Shown here: positions 53,726 to 62,172 of the stretch, piece after piece | How the letters are laid out: every line of letters begins with the position of its first letter | How positions within the stretch are numbered: the stretch's first letter is position 1 | Assembly: GCA_046156035.1 (NCBI GenBank) | Contig: JBJXEW010000014.1 | Span: 1 to 64,000, forward strand | Length of the DNA: 64,000 nucleotides | Origin: JAEUIX01 sp046156035 | GTDB lineage: Bacteria; Planctomycetota; Phycisphaerae; Phycisphaerales; UBA1924 | Direction of reading: 5' to 3' | Program-made: the position numbers and the translations under genes | The notes under the pieces: model-generated | Told to the model about the DNA's origin: nothing | What the model saw: the letters and a program-made list of their open reading frames with translations, nothing else | The model's database searches: none

Positions 53726-56338
53726 TCAGGGTGCCGCGCTGGTCTTGGCCGGCTCGACGGCCTTCTTCACGTCGCCGACGGTCTCGCCCTCGGCGAGGGC
53801 CACGGTCTCGAAGAAGAGGTGGTCGGCATCCTTGCCCTCGGCATCCTGCTTGCGTGTCACCACGAGTTTGGTGTTGCGCTTGAGTTCGCCGCCCAGCAGC
53901 ATCTCGCTGAGCGGGTCTTCCAGGAACTGGCCCACAGCGCGCCGGAGGGGCCGTGCGCCGAAGTCCGGGTTGTAACCCTTGTCGATCAGGAAGTCTTTGG
54001 CCTTCTGGTCCAGTTCGAGCCGCACACCCTGGGGCTTGATGCGGTCGGCCACCTTGTTCACCTCGAGGTCCACGATGTGGATGAGGTTGTCCTTGGTGAG
54101 CGGGCGGAAGACCACGACATCGTCCAGGCGGTTGATGAACTCGGGGCGGAAGAAGCGTTCGATCTCCTTCATGAGGATGCCCTTGATGTTTTCGAAGTCG
54201 GCGTCGATGCCCCCGCCGCGCTTCTGGAAGCCGAACCCCCCGCCGCCCTTGATCAGGTCAGCCCCGATGTTGCTGGTCATGATGAGGATGCAGTTGCGGA
54301 AATCGACGTTGCGCCCGAAGGAATCGGTGAGGCGGCCCTCCTCCATGATCTGGAGGAGCATGTTGAAGACATCGGGGTGGGCTTTCTCGACCTCGTCGAG
54401 GAGGATGACGCTGTAGGGGCGCCGCCGGACGCGCTCGGTGAGTTGCCCGCCCTCCTCGTAGCCCACGTAGCCGGGGGGCGCGCCGACCAGGCGGCTCACG
54501 TTGTGCTTCTCCATGTACTCGGACATGTCGAGCGTGATGAGGGCCTCCTCATCGCCGAAGAGGAAGTCGGCCAGGGCCTTGGCGACAAGGGTTTTGCCCA
54601 CGCCGGAGGGTCCGCAGAAGATGAACGAGCCGGCCGGGCGGCGCGGGTCTTTCAGCCCAGCGCGGGCGCGCCGGATGGACTTGCTGATGGCCTTGATCGC
54701 GTCCTCCTGGCTCACGACCTTCTTGTGGAGTTCGGCCTCCAGGTCGAGCAGGCGCTGGGCCTCCTCCTTCTTGAGGCGTTTGAGGGGCACGCCGGTCATC
54801 TTGCTGATGACCTCGGCGATGACCTCCTCATCCACCGTGCCGGCCTGCACCACGGCCTTCTCGCGCCATTCCTTCTGCGTCTTTTCCTTCTCCTTGCGGA
54901 GTTGCTCGGCCTTGTCGCGCAGTTCGGCGGCCTTCTCGTAGTCCGCGGCCTTCACGGCCTCGTCCTTCTCGATGCTGAGGCGCTCGATCTGGCCCTCGAG
55001 GTCCGCCAGGTTGGGCGGCTTGGTCATGCTCTTGATGCGCACGCGGGCCCCGGCTTCGTCGATGGCGTCGATCGACTTGTCGGGCTGCACACGCCCCGTG
55101 ATGTAGCGGCCGGAGAGTTCCACCGCCGCGCGCACCGCGTCGTCGGTGATGCGCACCTTGTGGTGCTGCTCGTACTTCTCGCGCAGGCCCTTGAGGATCT
55201 CGATCGTCTGCTCGTCGTTGGGCGGATCGACCGGGATGGGCTGGAAGCGGCGTGCCAGGGCCGCATCCTTCTCGATGTACTTGCGGTACTCGTCGAAGGT
55301 GGTGGCGCCGATGCACTGGATCTCGCCGCGTGCGAGCGCGGGCTTGAGCACGTTGGAGGCGTCGATCGCGCCCTCCGCGCCGCCGGCACCCACCAGCGTG
55401 TGCAACTCGTCGATGAAGAGGATGACGTTCTTGGCGCGCCGGACCTCGTTCATGACGGCCTTGATGCGTTCCTCGAACTGGCCGCGGTACTTGGTGCCGG
55501 CGACCATCATGGCCAGGTCGAGGACCACCAGGCGGCGGTCGTGGAGGATGTCGGGCACTTCGCCGGCGATGATGCGCTGCGCAAGCCCCTCAACGATGGC
55601 GGTTTTGCCCACGCCGGCCTCGCCGAGGAGGACGGGGTTGTTCTTGGTGCGGCGGCAGAGCACCTGCACGAGCCGTTCGATCTCGTTCATGCGGCCGATG
55701 ACGGGGTCGAGGGTGTTCTCTTTGGCGAGTTCGGTGAGGTCGCGTCCGAAGGAGTCCAGCGCGGGCGTCTTGCTCTTGCCGGCGCGTGCCGCGCCCGAGC
55801 CGCCGCCGGAGGACTCCGACGAGCCTTCTTTGGAGGAAGAACCGGACGAGCCCGAACCGCTCGCGCCACCGCCGGATGTGGTGGTCTCTTCCGGTTCGGT
55901 GCCGGCGCCGAGCAGGTTGAGGACCTCCTCACGCACCTGGTCGAGTTTCAGCCCAAGGTTCATCAGCACCTGCGCGGCCACGCCGTCGTGCTCGCGCAGC
56001 AGGCCCAGCAGCAGGTGCTCGGTGCCCACATAGTTGTGGTTCAGGTTGCGTGCCTCTTCGATGGCGTACTCGATCACCTTCTTGGCGCGGGGCGTCTGGG
56101 GCAGTTTGCCCATCGTCACCATCTCGGGCCCGGCCTTGACGAGTTTCTCGACCTCGAGGCGCACCTTGCGCAGGTCCACGTCGAGGTTCTTGAGAACGTT
56201 GGCGCCGACCCCGGAGCCTTCTTTGACCAGGCCGAGCAGGATGTGCTCGGTGCCGATGTACTCGTGGTTGAACCGCTGGGCTTCCTGGTTGGCCAGGGCC
56301 ATCACTTTGCGGGCACGGTCTGTAAAGCGTTCGAACAT
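53726..56338 (-). CDS. clpC: ATP-dependent Clp protease ATP-binding subunit ClpC
   Basis: 870 residues. Order: N-domain with two Clp repeats (FERFTDRARKVMALANQEAQ, EYIGTEHILLGLVKEG...), a Ser/Gly-rich linker (GGGASGSGSSGSSSKEGSSE), AAA-1 with LLGEAGVGKTAIVEGLAQRI at about 240, a UVR-like coiled region (EAVKAADYEKAAELRDKAEQ, 455-485), AAA-2 with FCGPSGVGKTLVAKALADFL at about 575 and the RRPYSVILLDEVEKAHPDVF Walker B. The C-terminal GYNPDFGARPLRRAVGQFLE fits. No clpP or mcsAB nearby. Stress responsive in other bacteria; no CIRCE or CtsR box is evident. Confidence 0.97.
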   Translation of the reverse strand: MFERFTDRARKVMALANQEAQRFNHEYIGTEHILLGLVKEGSGVGANVLKNLDVDLRKVRLEVEKLVKAGPEMVTMGKLPQTPRAKKVIEYAIEEARNLNHNYVGTEHLLLGLLREHDGVAAQVLMNLGLKLDQVREEVLNLLGAGTEPEETTTSGGGASGSGSSGSSSKEGSSESSGGGSGAARAGKSKTPALDSFGRDLTELAKENTLDPVIGRMNEIERLVQVLCRRTKNNPVLLGEAGVGKTAIVEGLAQRIIAGEVPDILHDRRLVVLDLAMMVAGTKYRGQFEERIKAVMNEVRRAKNVILFIDELHTLVGAGGAEGAIDASNVLKPALARGEIQCIGATTFDEYRKYIEKDAALARRFQPIPVDPPNDEQTIEILKGLREKYEQHHKVRITDDAVRAAVELSGRYITGRVQPDKSIDAIDEAGARVRIKSMTKPPNLADLEGQIERLSIEKDEAVKAADYEKAAELRDKAEQLRKEKEKTQKEWREKAVVQAGTVDEEVIAEVISKMTGVPLKRLKKEEAQRLLDLEAELHKKVVSQEDAIKAISKSIRRARAGLKDPRRPAGSFIFCGPSGVGKTLVAKALADFLFGDEEALITLDMSEYMEKHNVSRLVGAPPGYVGYEEGGQLTERVRRRPYSVILLDEVEKAHPDVFNMLLQIMEEGRLTDSFGRNVDFRNCILIMTSNIGADLIKGGGGFGFQKRGGGIDADFENIKGILMKEIERFFRPEFINRLDDVVVFRPLTKDNLIHIVDLEVNKVADRIKPQGVRLELDQKAKDFLIDKGYNPDFGARPLRRAVGQFLEDPLSEMLLGGELKRNTKLVVTRKQDAEGKDADHLFFETVALAEGETVGDVKKAVEPAKTSAAP

Positions 56339-56847
56339 GGCGAACTCCTCCGGCCCTTGTGGGGCCGCGCTCCCGTCCGGTGCGGCCGGGCCGAAGGAAA
56401 TCGGCTCGACCGGGGGCGGGGTGGGGCGGAAACCGGGGCGTGTGGCCCGATTGGCCGCTCCGTTCGGACTGTAGCAGGGTGACGAACTTCTCCACCCCCT
56501 ACGAGCAAACCGCGGATCGGGTTCAGCGCGATTCGCTGCGCCCGTCCACCCCCCATAACCGCACCCACGCAGTGCGCTTCGTCGAGAGGTGCCCTGAGGA
56601 TGCGTGAATCGGTCTTCTGAAGACCCGAACCCTGCATCCGGGGTGGTGCAACGGGGCGGAAAGTGCGAGTGGCGTGCCGACGTGAGACGGTGGCCGTTCG
56701 CATCGCGGCGAAGCGGCGGTGTGGCTTGTACAGTGCGGGACGGGCGTTCGGGCGTGAACCGAGAAAAAACCCTCGTTGCGTGTCTGGCTCTCGTGGCAGG
56801 CGCGTGCCGATTTTGGCAGGTCGTGCGGCGAAGGGGTTCATTTGGCG
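56339..56847. other. Gene-free region between clpC and sixA-like
   Basis: About 510 bases with the promoters of both divergent genes. No RNA gene, repeat family or protein recognised besides the nested palindrome at 56598-56639. Confidence 0.6.
56598..56639. other. Nested palindrome (possible structured element)
   Basis: GGTCTTC (56611-56617) pairs with GAAGACC (56619-56625); outside it GGATGC (56598-56603) pairs with GCATCC (56634-56639). It could be a folded leader of clpC or sixA, or an operator. Position is 209-250 bases before the sixA-like start. Confidence 0.45.
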
Positions 56848-57336
56848 ATGCGGCTCATCATCATCCGTCACGGCAAGGCTGAGCGCGACGCGGCGAGCGG
56901 CCGGGAGCATGACCGCGCACTCACGAGCGTGGGCCACGCCCAGGCGGAGTTTCTGGGTCAGGCGCTGAAGGACGCGGGACTGTTGCCCGCCCGCCTGTTG
57001 CACAGCCCGCTGGTGCGAGCGGAGCAGACTGCGCGCGAGATCTCGCGCGGCTGCGGCTGCACGCGCGAAGTCTGCGACGATCTCGCGCTCGACGAGCCGC
57101 TGGGCCCCGTGCTGGAGCGCATCCACCTTGCACGCGGCACGGACACGGGCGTTCTGGCGCTGGTGGGGCACAACCCGCGCTTGGAACAACTTGGCGCGTT
57201 GCTGTGCGCAGACCTGCGCGGCTCAGGGTTCCGCCTGCGTACTGGCCAGTCGGTGGTGATTGATTTCACAGCGACGGCCGCGCTCGACGAGGGGCGCTTG
57301 GCGGAAACTCTTCGCCTGCCGGACGGAGACGAGTAG
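56848..57336 (+). CDS. sixA: SixA-like histidine phosphatase
   Basis: 162 residues from ATG 56848. The phosphoglycerate-mutase/phosphohistidine phosphatase motif LIIIRHGKAERDAASGREHD holds the catalytic RHG His, and LVGHNPRLEQLGALLCADLR holds the second His. LLHSPLVRAEQTAREI provides the Arg-containing region. SixA removes phosphate from phosphohistidine, for example on PTS or two-component proteins; here the partner is unknown. Starts nearer the region's edge are excluded by the RHG position. Confidence 0.88.
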   Translation: MRLIIIRHGKAERDAASGREHDRALTSVGHAQAEFLGQALKDAGLLPARLLHSPLVRAEQTAREISRGCGCTREVCDDLALDEPLGPVLERIHLARGTDTGVLALVGHNPRLEQLGALLCADLRGSGFRLRTGQSVVIDFTATAALDEGRLAETLRLPDGDE

Positions 57337-57390
57337 AGAGCGATGGTCCGTGTGCGGCGCGAGGCACGAGTCGGCAAGCGTGTGGCGTGC

Positions 57391-57669
57391 TCACGCCATG
57401 TACAGCAGCCACCAGAGGTACCAGAGGGCCCACAGGTCATAGCCCCCAGTCGGCGGCGTGCCGGGCGGTGTCCAGCCGGGAGGCGGCTGCCAGCCCGGCG
57501 GCGGCGGAGGGGGTGCGGGTATTGGCTCTGTTTGGGTCGGAGGGCGGTCATCGGCGCTGGCAACGCCGGGTGCCAGGAGCAGCGCGCCGGCCGCGCAGGC
57601 TAGGAAAGCCGCACCAGTCCGGCCCAACCGGCGCGCGGGGATAGCATTGGAACCGTTGACGGTCTTCAT
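57391..57669 (-). CDS. Small secreted proline-rich protein
   Basis: 92 residues from ATG 57669 with GGAGGCCAC upstream. A signal peptide (AAFLACAAGALLLAPGVASA) precedes a Pro-rich stretch (PPPPPPPGWQPPPGWTPPGT) and an aromatic C-terminus (WALWYLWWLLYM). The tail could be a membrane-insertion or exposed hydrophobic segment. No family recognised. It is divergent from the ECF sigma gene and may be controlled by it; that is inference. Confidence 0.6.
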   Translation of the reverse strand: MKTVNGSNAIPARRLGRTGAAFLACAAGALLLAPGVASADDRPPTQTEPIPAPPPPPPGWQPPPGWTPPGTPPTGGYDLWALWYLWWLLYMA

Positions 57670-57734
57670 GTGGCCTCCTCGGCGGTCCGATGGGTTCAAG
57701 CCGCCAGGAAGGACAAGTCGCTCGGGAGAGCCTC

Positions 57735-58388
57735 GTGTTACGGGCCGATGCAAAAAAATCTGACGGTGCCGCGCATCTCGGGCCGGGCGCCGCGCCCCGG
57801 ATCGGGCAGTCGCCAGCGGCTGAGTCGGCCCTTGCGGAGTTGCTGGAGCGTGTGCAGCGCGGCGAGCGTGGGGCCTTGCCCGAGTTTGTGCTCCGTTTCG
57901 GGCCGCTCATCCGGCGGCGTGTGCGCGGCAAACTCAGCCCGCAGATGCGGTCGACGTACGACTCGACCGATGTGCTCGCCACGCTCTTGCGCCGGCTGGA
58001 CAAGTTCGTGAAGCCCGAGGACCTGCGCGCCACCGACGAGCGCGAGGTGTGGATGCTGCTGCTGAAGGTAATCCAGGGGGCGTTGAGCGATCAGCAACGG
58101 CGTCTGGCCCGGCGCACGCGGGCGGAGCACGCATGGGTCCGGGCCGTCGGGACTGCGCCCGGCACGCTGAGCGACCCCGCGACGTGGGACGCCGACTGCG
58201 GGTCCGACGCGGAGGCGCTGCTTGCGCAGCTCACCGACCCGATCGACCGCGAGATCGTGGACCTGCGCGTGAGGGGAATGGAGTTGCAGGTGATCGCCAC
58301 GCGGCTGGGTCTTTCGGCCGGCGCGGTGCGGGCCCGTTGGCTGCGCATCCGCGCGCGTTTATCGCGCCCGCGGGGGAGGGCCGCATGA
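57735..58388 (+). CDS. ECF-type RNA polymerase sigma factor
   Basis: 217 residues from the GTG at 57735, which has GGGAG upstream; an ATG at 57690 would add 15 residues. Region 2 is seen in ELLERVQRGERGALPEFVLR and TYDSTDVLATLLRRLDKFVK, region 4 in REIVDLRVRGMELQVIATRL, LSAGAVRARWLRI, the final helix recognising the -35 box. It belongs to a planctomycete ECF type encoded with protein kinases. Its stop overlaps the kinase start by 4 bases (ATGA), so the kinase likely controls the sigma factor or is controlled together with it. Confidence 0.88.
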   Translation: MLRADAKKSDGAAHLGPGAAPRIGQSPAAESALAELLERVQRGERGALPEFVLRFGPLIRRRVRGKLSPQMRSTYDSTDVLATLLRRLDKFVKPEDLRATDEREVWMLLLKVIQGALSDQQRRLARRTRAEHAWVRAVGTAPGTLSDPATWDADCGSDAEALLAQLTDPIDREIVDLRVRGMELQVIATRLGLSAGAVRARWLRIRARLSRPRGRAA

Positions 58389-60589
58389 AACCCTCGAGTG
58401 TGCGGCCGAGCATCGCTCCGCGCAGAATCCTGAGCCAGGCGTACGACCTGGGTGTGGAGATCGACCTGACCAGGCTGCTGGCACGGCACGGCATCGAGGA
58501 TGACCCGACGCTTGCCGACTGGATCGAGGCCGATGCACGCGAGCGCATGCAGCGGGGCCTGGAAGTGGAACTGTCGCGGTACCTGCGCGCGATACCGGGG
58601 CTGCCCAGTTACCCCGTCGCGCTCGACGCGGCCCTGGAGTTCACCATCCGCAGTCTGGCGACGCGGGTGGGTTCGGCCGCAGAGGCCGCCGCAGCGATTG
58701 TCCGCTCGTTCCCCAACCTCTCCGAGGCGGTGCAGGATGCGCTGGGCCTGCTCGACGCGGTCGCGTCGACCGCATCGGTTGCCGCGCTGCCCGCGATGGC
58801 CGACTTGGTGCTGCCGTGCGATGTCGGCGCGGCCGAGCCCGACGGGCGGTCACGCTACGAACTGAGGGAGGAACTCGGCCGGGGGCGCAGCGGGGCGGTG
58901 TTCCTCGCGGTGGACCGCCGGCTGTCATCACCCACGCACCCGGCGTGGGTGGCCGTGAAGGTGCTCGCGCCGGGGGCCGTGCCCGGCGGGCCGGTGGCCA
59001 TGCTGGACGAGGCCGCGAAGGCCCGGCGGGTGGTGCACGCCAACGTTGTGCGCGTGCTCGATGCGTTCGCCGTGTCCGACGGACGCACGGCGATCGTGCA
59101 GGAGCATGTCGAGGGGCAGACGCTCTGGGCATGGCGCGGCACGCAGGGTGGTGCGGGCAAGGGTCTGGATCATCAGCGCGCGGCGAGCATGGTTCGCGGC
59201 ATTGCCAACGGGCTGCACGCCGCTCACGCGGCGGGCCTGATCCACCGAGATGTGAAGCCCGACAACGTGCTGGTGACGACCGAGGGTGTCTGCAAACTGA
59301 TTGACTTCGGGCTGGCCGCGGGCCGAGCCGGGCCGACCGAGGGGGAGGCGGCACCCGGCGTGGTGGGCAGTTTCGGGTTTGCCGCGCCCGAGCAGTTGCG
59401 TGGCGAGCCTGCCGCGCCCGCGGCGGATGTGTACGGCTTGGGCGCGATCCTGTACTGGCTGCTCACTGGCGCACCGCCCAACGGGCGGACGGTGAACGAC
59501 GTGCAGGCGTGGCTCAACGGCGATGAGGCGCGTCCGGACCTCGCGGCCGCTCTGGAAGCGGCGGGGCTGGATGAGGATCTGGCGGCGGTTACGCTGCGAT
59601 GCCTGCACGCCGAGGCCGCGCAGCGGCAGAGCGCGGCGGGGGACGTGGCCCTTGACCTTGACCTGTTCCTTTCTCACCGGCCGCTCGCGTGGCGGTCGCC
59701 GTCGATCAGCCGGCGGGCGACGCTGCTGGTGCGCCGGCAGCCCGTGGCCACCAGCGTGGGGCTGGCGGGGCTCGTGGGGTTGGTGTGCCTGAGCGCACTG
59801 GGTGGATGGTGGCTCGCGGAGTCCAAGGGTGCGCAGCTGCGGGCCGAACTGGCCCGGGCGACGGCGGAGGTGAGGGCGGAGGAGACAGAGTTGAAGCGCG
59901 CGGCCGCGCGGCAGGAGATGGACCGTGCCAAGCAGGGCACCGAAGCGTTCCTTAAGGTGGCCGTTGACCGGGGGGTCAAGTCGGACTGGCTCTACGAACT
60001 CTCCATGATGGAAACGATATCGGGTTCGCTGCTGCGGCCGGACGAGCGCGGCGAACTCTCGTACTGGACCAAGCGGATCGAACTGACCACGGCCCACCTG
60101 GAGGCTGAGCGTGCCGCCGGGCGGGCCCAGAACGTTGACAACCTGATGCTCGAGAGCGCGCTGGCCTTCTGGCTGCTCAACGCCAAGGACTTGGAGGGCG
60201 CGCGACGGCTGGTTGATCGCAACGCCGAGGGTTGGCGGGCGGCGCTGCCGCGGGAGCAGGGCTGGGTGCGCCACCTTGACATCCTGCGCGGCATCATCGA
60301 TGCGTGCGAGGTGTTCAACGAGGTGTACGAGGCCAAGGCACCGCTCACGCCGACCCAGCGGGCCCGGCTTGAGGCCGCCCTGGTGGAGATCAAGAAGGAG
60401 CGGGAGGTGTTCGTAGGCCTGCGGCAGGGGAGCGCGCTGCACGAATTCGCCCTGAACACCATCGCGTATGCGTACTCGCACTACTTCCTCGACCAGCCGC
60501 GGGAAGTGGCGGCGATCCGAGAGCGGCAGACGGCCGTGCGTGCGGGGGCGGCACCCGCGGAGCCCCCCGTGCAGAGCAGCGTCCCTTGA
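58385..60589 (+). CDS. Transmembrane Ser/Thr protein kinase paired with ECF sigma
   Basis: 734 residues. A helical N-terminal region (about 150 residues) leads to a kinase domain from 157: LREELGRGRSGAVFLAVDRR, Lys192 in WVAVKVLA, LIHRDVKPDNVLV with Asp289, LIDFGLAAGRA with Asp307 and FAAPEQLRGEPAAPAADVYGL. A helix (VGLAGLVGLVCLSALGGWWL) at about 456-475 is followed by an extracytoplasmic helical region with ELTTAHLEAERAAGRAQNVD. It is coupled to the sigma factor gene by ATGA. Its external part may sense a signal and phosphorylate or sequester the sigma factor. Confidence 0.88.
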   Translation: MKPSSVRPSIAPRRILSQAYDLGVEIDLTRLLARHGIEDDPTLADWIEADARERMQRGLEVELSRYLRAIPGLPSYPVALDAALEFTIRSLATRVGSAAEAAAAIVRSFPNLSEAVQDALGLLDAVASTASVAALPAMADLVLPCDVGAAEPDGRSRYELREELGRGRSGAVFLAVDRRLSSPTHPAWVAVKVLAPGAVPGGPVAMLDEAAKARRVVHANVVRVLDAFAVSDGRTAIVQEHVEGQTLWAWRGTQGGAGKGLDHQRAASMVRGIANGLHAAHAAGLIHRDVKPDNVLVTTEGVCKLIDFGLAAGRAGPTEGEAAPGVVGSFGFAAPEQLRGEPAAPAADVYGLGAILYWLLTGAPPNGRTVNDVQAWLNGDEARPDLAAALEAAGLDEDLAAVTLRCLHAEAAQRQSAAGDVALDLDLFLSHRPLAWRSPSISRRATLLVRRQPVATSVGLAGLVGLVCLSALGGWWLAESKGAQLRAELARATAEVRAEETELKRAAARQEMDRAKQGTEAFLKVAVDRGVKSDWLYELSMMETISGSLLRPDERGELSYWTKRIELTTAHLEAERAAGRAQNVDNLMLESALAFWLLNAKDLEGARRLVDRNAEGWRAALPREQGWVRHLDILRGIIDACEVFNEVYEAKAPLTPTQRARLEAALVEIKKEREVFVGLRQGSALHEFALNTIAYAYSHYFLDQPREVAAIRERQTAVRAGAAPAEPPVQSSVP

Positions 60590-60759
60590 TGGGTGAGTCA
60601 GCCCGTGTTCCTATTGGGCACTTTCCCTAGGCCGCAGGATGTTCAAGCGGGTTTCTGACGCATGATCGTGTTTTTGCGCTTGCCCGATCGCGTGGCTTGT
60701 AGCACAATTCCTTGTTCTGGCGGTGCCAAAGTAGGGAGCGAGGGGGAAGGAGCGAGATC

Positions 60760-62169
60760 ATGATTGCTGCACATGTGTCGTCTGTGTCGGGTGTTGTTGC
60801 GCTGCTGGTGGTGGCGGGTGGTGCGGCCCGCGCTGATGTGGTGACGGCCTGGAACGACGCGTATCAGCAGGCCATCCGTGTGACGGGCCTGCCCGTCGGG
60901 GGCCCGGGCGAGGTGGCCCGCGCCGGCGCGATGATGCACGGGGCGATGTTCGATGCGCTCAACGCCATCGAGGGTGGGTACAACGGGTATCTCTGGAACA
61001 CCCCCTCTGTGGTGCAGACGAACAAGAACGCGGCGATGGCGACCGCGGCGCACGCCGTTGCGACGAACGTGTACGGAGCGAGCGCGGCGACGGTGGCCGC
61101 GGCTGATGCCCTGTACGCCGGGCAGATGGCGGCCATTCCTGACGGGCCGGCCAAGAGCGCGGGAGTGGCGCTGGGTTCTGCCGTTGCGGGGCAATACATG
61201 GCCCGTGCGGCCACCGATGGAGCCAGCAACCTTGTGCCTTACACGCCGGGGGCGAACCCGGGCGATTGGCAGTTGGTGCCGCCCAACAACGGCGGGCCGG
61301 TCGGGCCGCACTGGGGCAACGTCACGCCGTGGGCCATGACCAGCGGCGATCAGTTCCGGCCGGCCGCGCCGCCCGCGCTGGATTCGGTCGCGTACGCCGC
61401 GGCGTATGACGACGTGAAGGAACTGGGCAGCATCAACAGCGCCACGCGCACGGCCGACCAGACGCACGCGGCGTGGTTCTGGGCGAATGACCGCGCGGGC
61501 ACGTATCTGCCGCCCGGGCACCTCAACAACATCACGCAAGAGGTGAGCGACCAGCGGTTTGTCGCGGCGGGGCTGAGCGAGGAGCAGGCCACCAGCGAGC
61601 GGGCCCGCCTGTTTGCGCTGGTGAACATCGCCATGGCCGATGCGGGCATTGCGGCGTGGGATTGCAAGTACAACACGCCGGTGGACTTGTGGCGGCCGAC
61701 GACGGGCATCCGCCAGGGCGACAGCGACGGCAACGATGCCACCGTGGGCGACGCGAACTGGCAGCCGCTCAGCGAGACTGTGGCGGAGGTGAACGGCACG
61801 ATGTACGGCGGGTATGTGCCCGGCTTCCCCGCGTACGTCAGCGGGCACGCCACGTTCGGGGCGGCCCACGCGGCGATCATGCGGGCCTTCTTTGGCACCG
61901 ACAACGTGGACTTCACGATCTCCAGCGAGGACCCGTTCAACACGGGCGACCGCACCTTCAGCAGTTTCTCGCAGGCCGCGCTCGAGAACGCCCGCTCGCG
62001 CATCTACCTGGGTGTGCACTGGGACTTTGACGGCGCGGAGGGCTACACCTGCGGAACGGCCCTTGGCGATTGGGCCTACGACCACGCGTTCACGGCGATC
62101 CCGGCCCCCGGTGTGGCGGGCGTGCTGGTGACGGGCGCGCTCCTGGGTGCGGCGCGGCGGCGGCGCTGA
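60760..62169 (+). CDS. Vanadium-dependent haloperoxidase with PEP-CTERM anchor
   Basis: 469 residues from ATG 60760, with GAAGGAGCG upstream. A signal peptide is followed by VVTAWNDAYQQAIRVTGLPV. The vanadate-binding motifs of the haloperoxidase/PAP2 fold are present: PVDLWRPTTGIRQGD, then PAYVSGHATFGAAHAAIM with the SGH, and ARSRIYLGVHWDFDGAEG with the second His. It oxidises halides with H2O2. The C-terminus IPAPGVAGVLVTGALLGAAR plus Arg residues is PEP-CTERM, so it is exported and sorted to the surface. The stop is 3 bases from the convergent accC stop. Confidence 0.9.
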   Translation: MIAAHVSSVSGVVALLVVAGGAARADVVTAWNDAYQQAIRVTGLPVGGPGEVARAGAMMHGAMFDALNAIEGGYNGYLWNTPSVVQTNKNAAMATAAHAVATNVYGASAATVAAADALYAGQMAAIPDGPAKSAGVALGSAVAGQYMARAATDGASNLVPYTPGANPGDWQLVPPNNGGPVGPHWGNVTPWAMTSGDQFRPAAPPALDSVAYAAAYDDVKELGSINSATRTADQTHAAWFWANDRAGTYLPPGHLNNITQEVSDQRFVAAGLSEEQATSERARLFALVNIAMADAGIAAWDCKYNTPVDLWRPTTGIRQGDSDGNDATVGDANWQPLSETVAEVNGTMYGGYVPGFPAYVSGHATFGAAHAAIMRAFFGTDNVDFTISSEDPFNTGDRTFSSFSQAALENARSRIYLGVHWDFDGAEGYTCGTALGDWAYDHAFTAIPAPGVAGVLVTGALLGAARRRR

Positions 62170-62172
62170 GGG

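Noticed and set aside
53708..56482. Very long + frame (over 900 codons) opposite clpC
   Set aside because: Composition is leucine/aspartate/glycine-repetitive, as an antisense image of ClpC; the ClpC frame has all AAA+ motifs.
56339..56847. CIRCE or CtsR box before clpC
   Set aside because: No TTAGCACTC-N9-GAGTGCTAA or GGTCAAANANN-type sequence could be found.
57690..57734. Start of the ECF sigma factor at ATG 57690
   Set aside because: No ribosome-binding site is seen there, while GTG 57735 has GGGAG at good spacing; not fully excluded.
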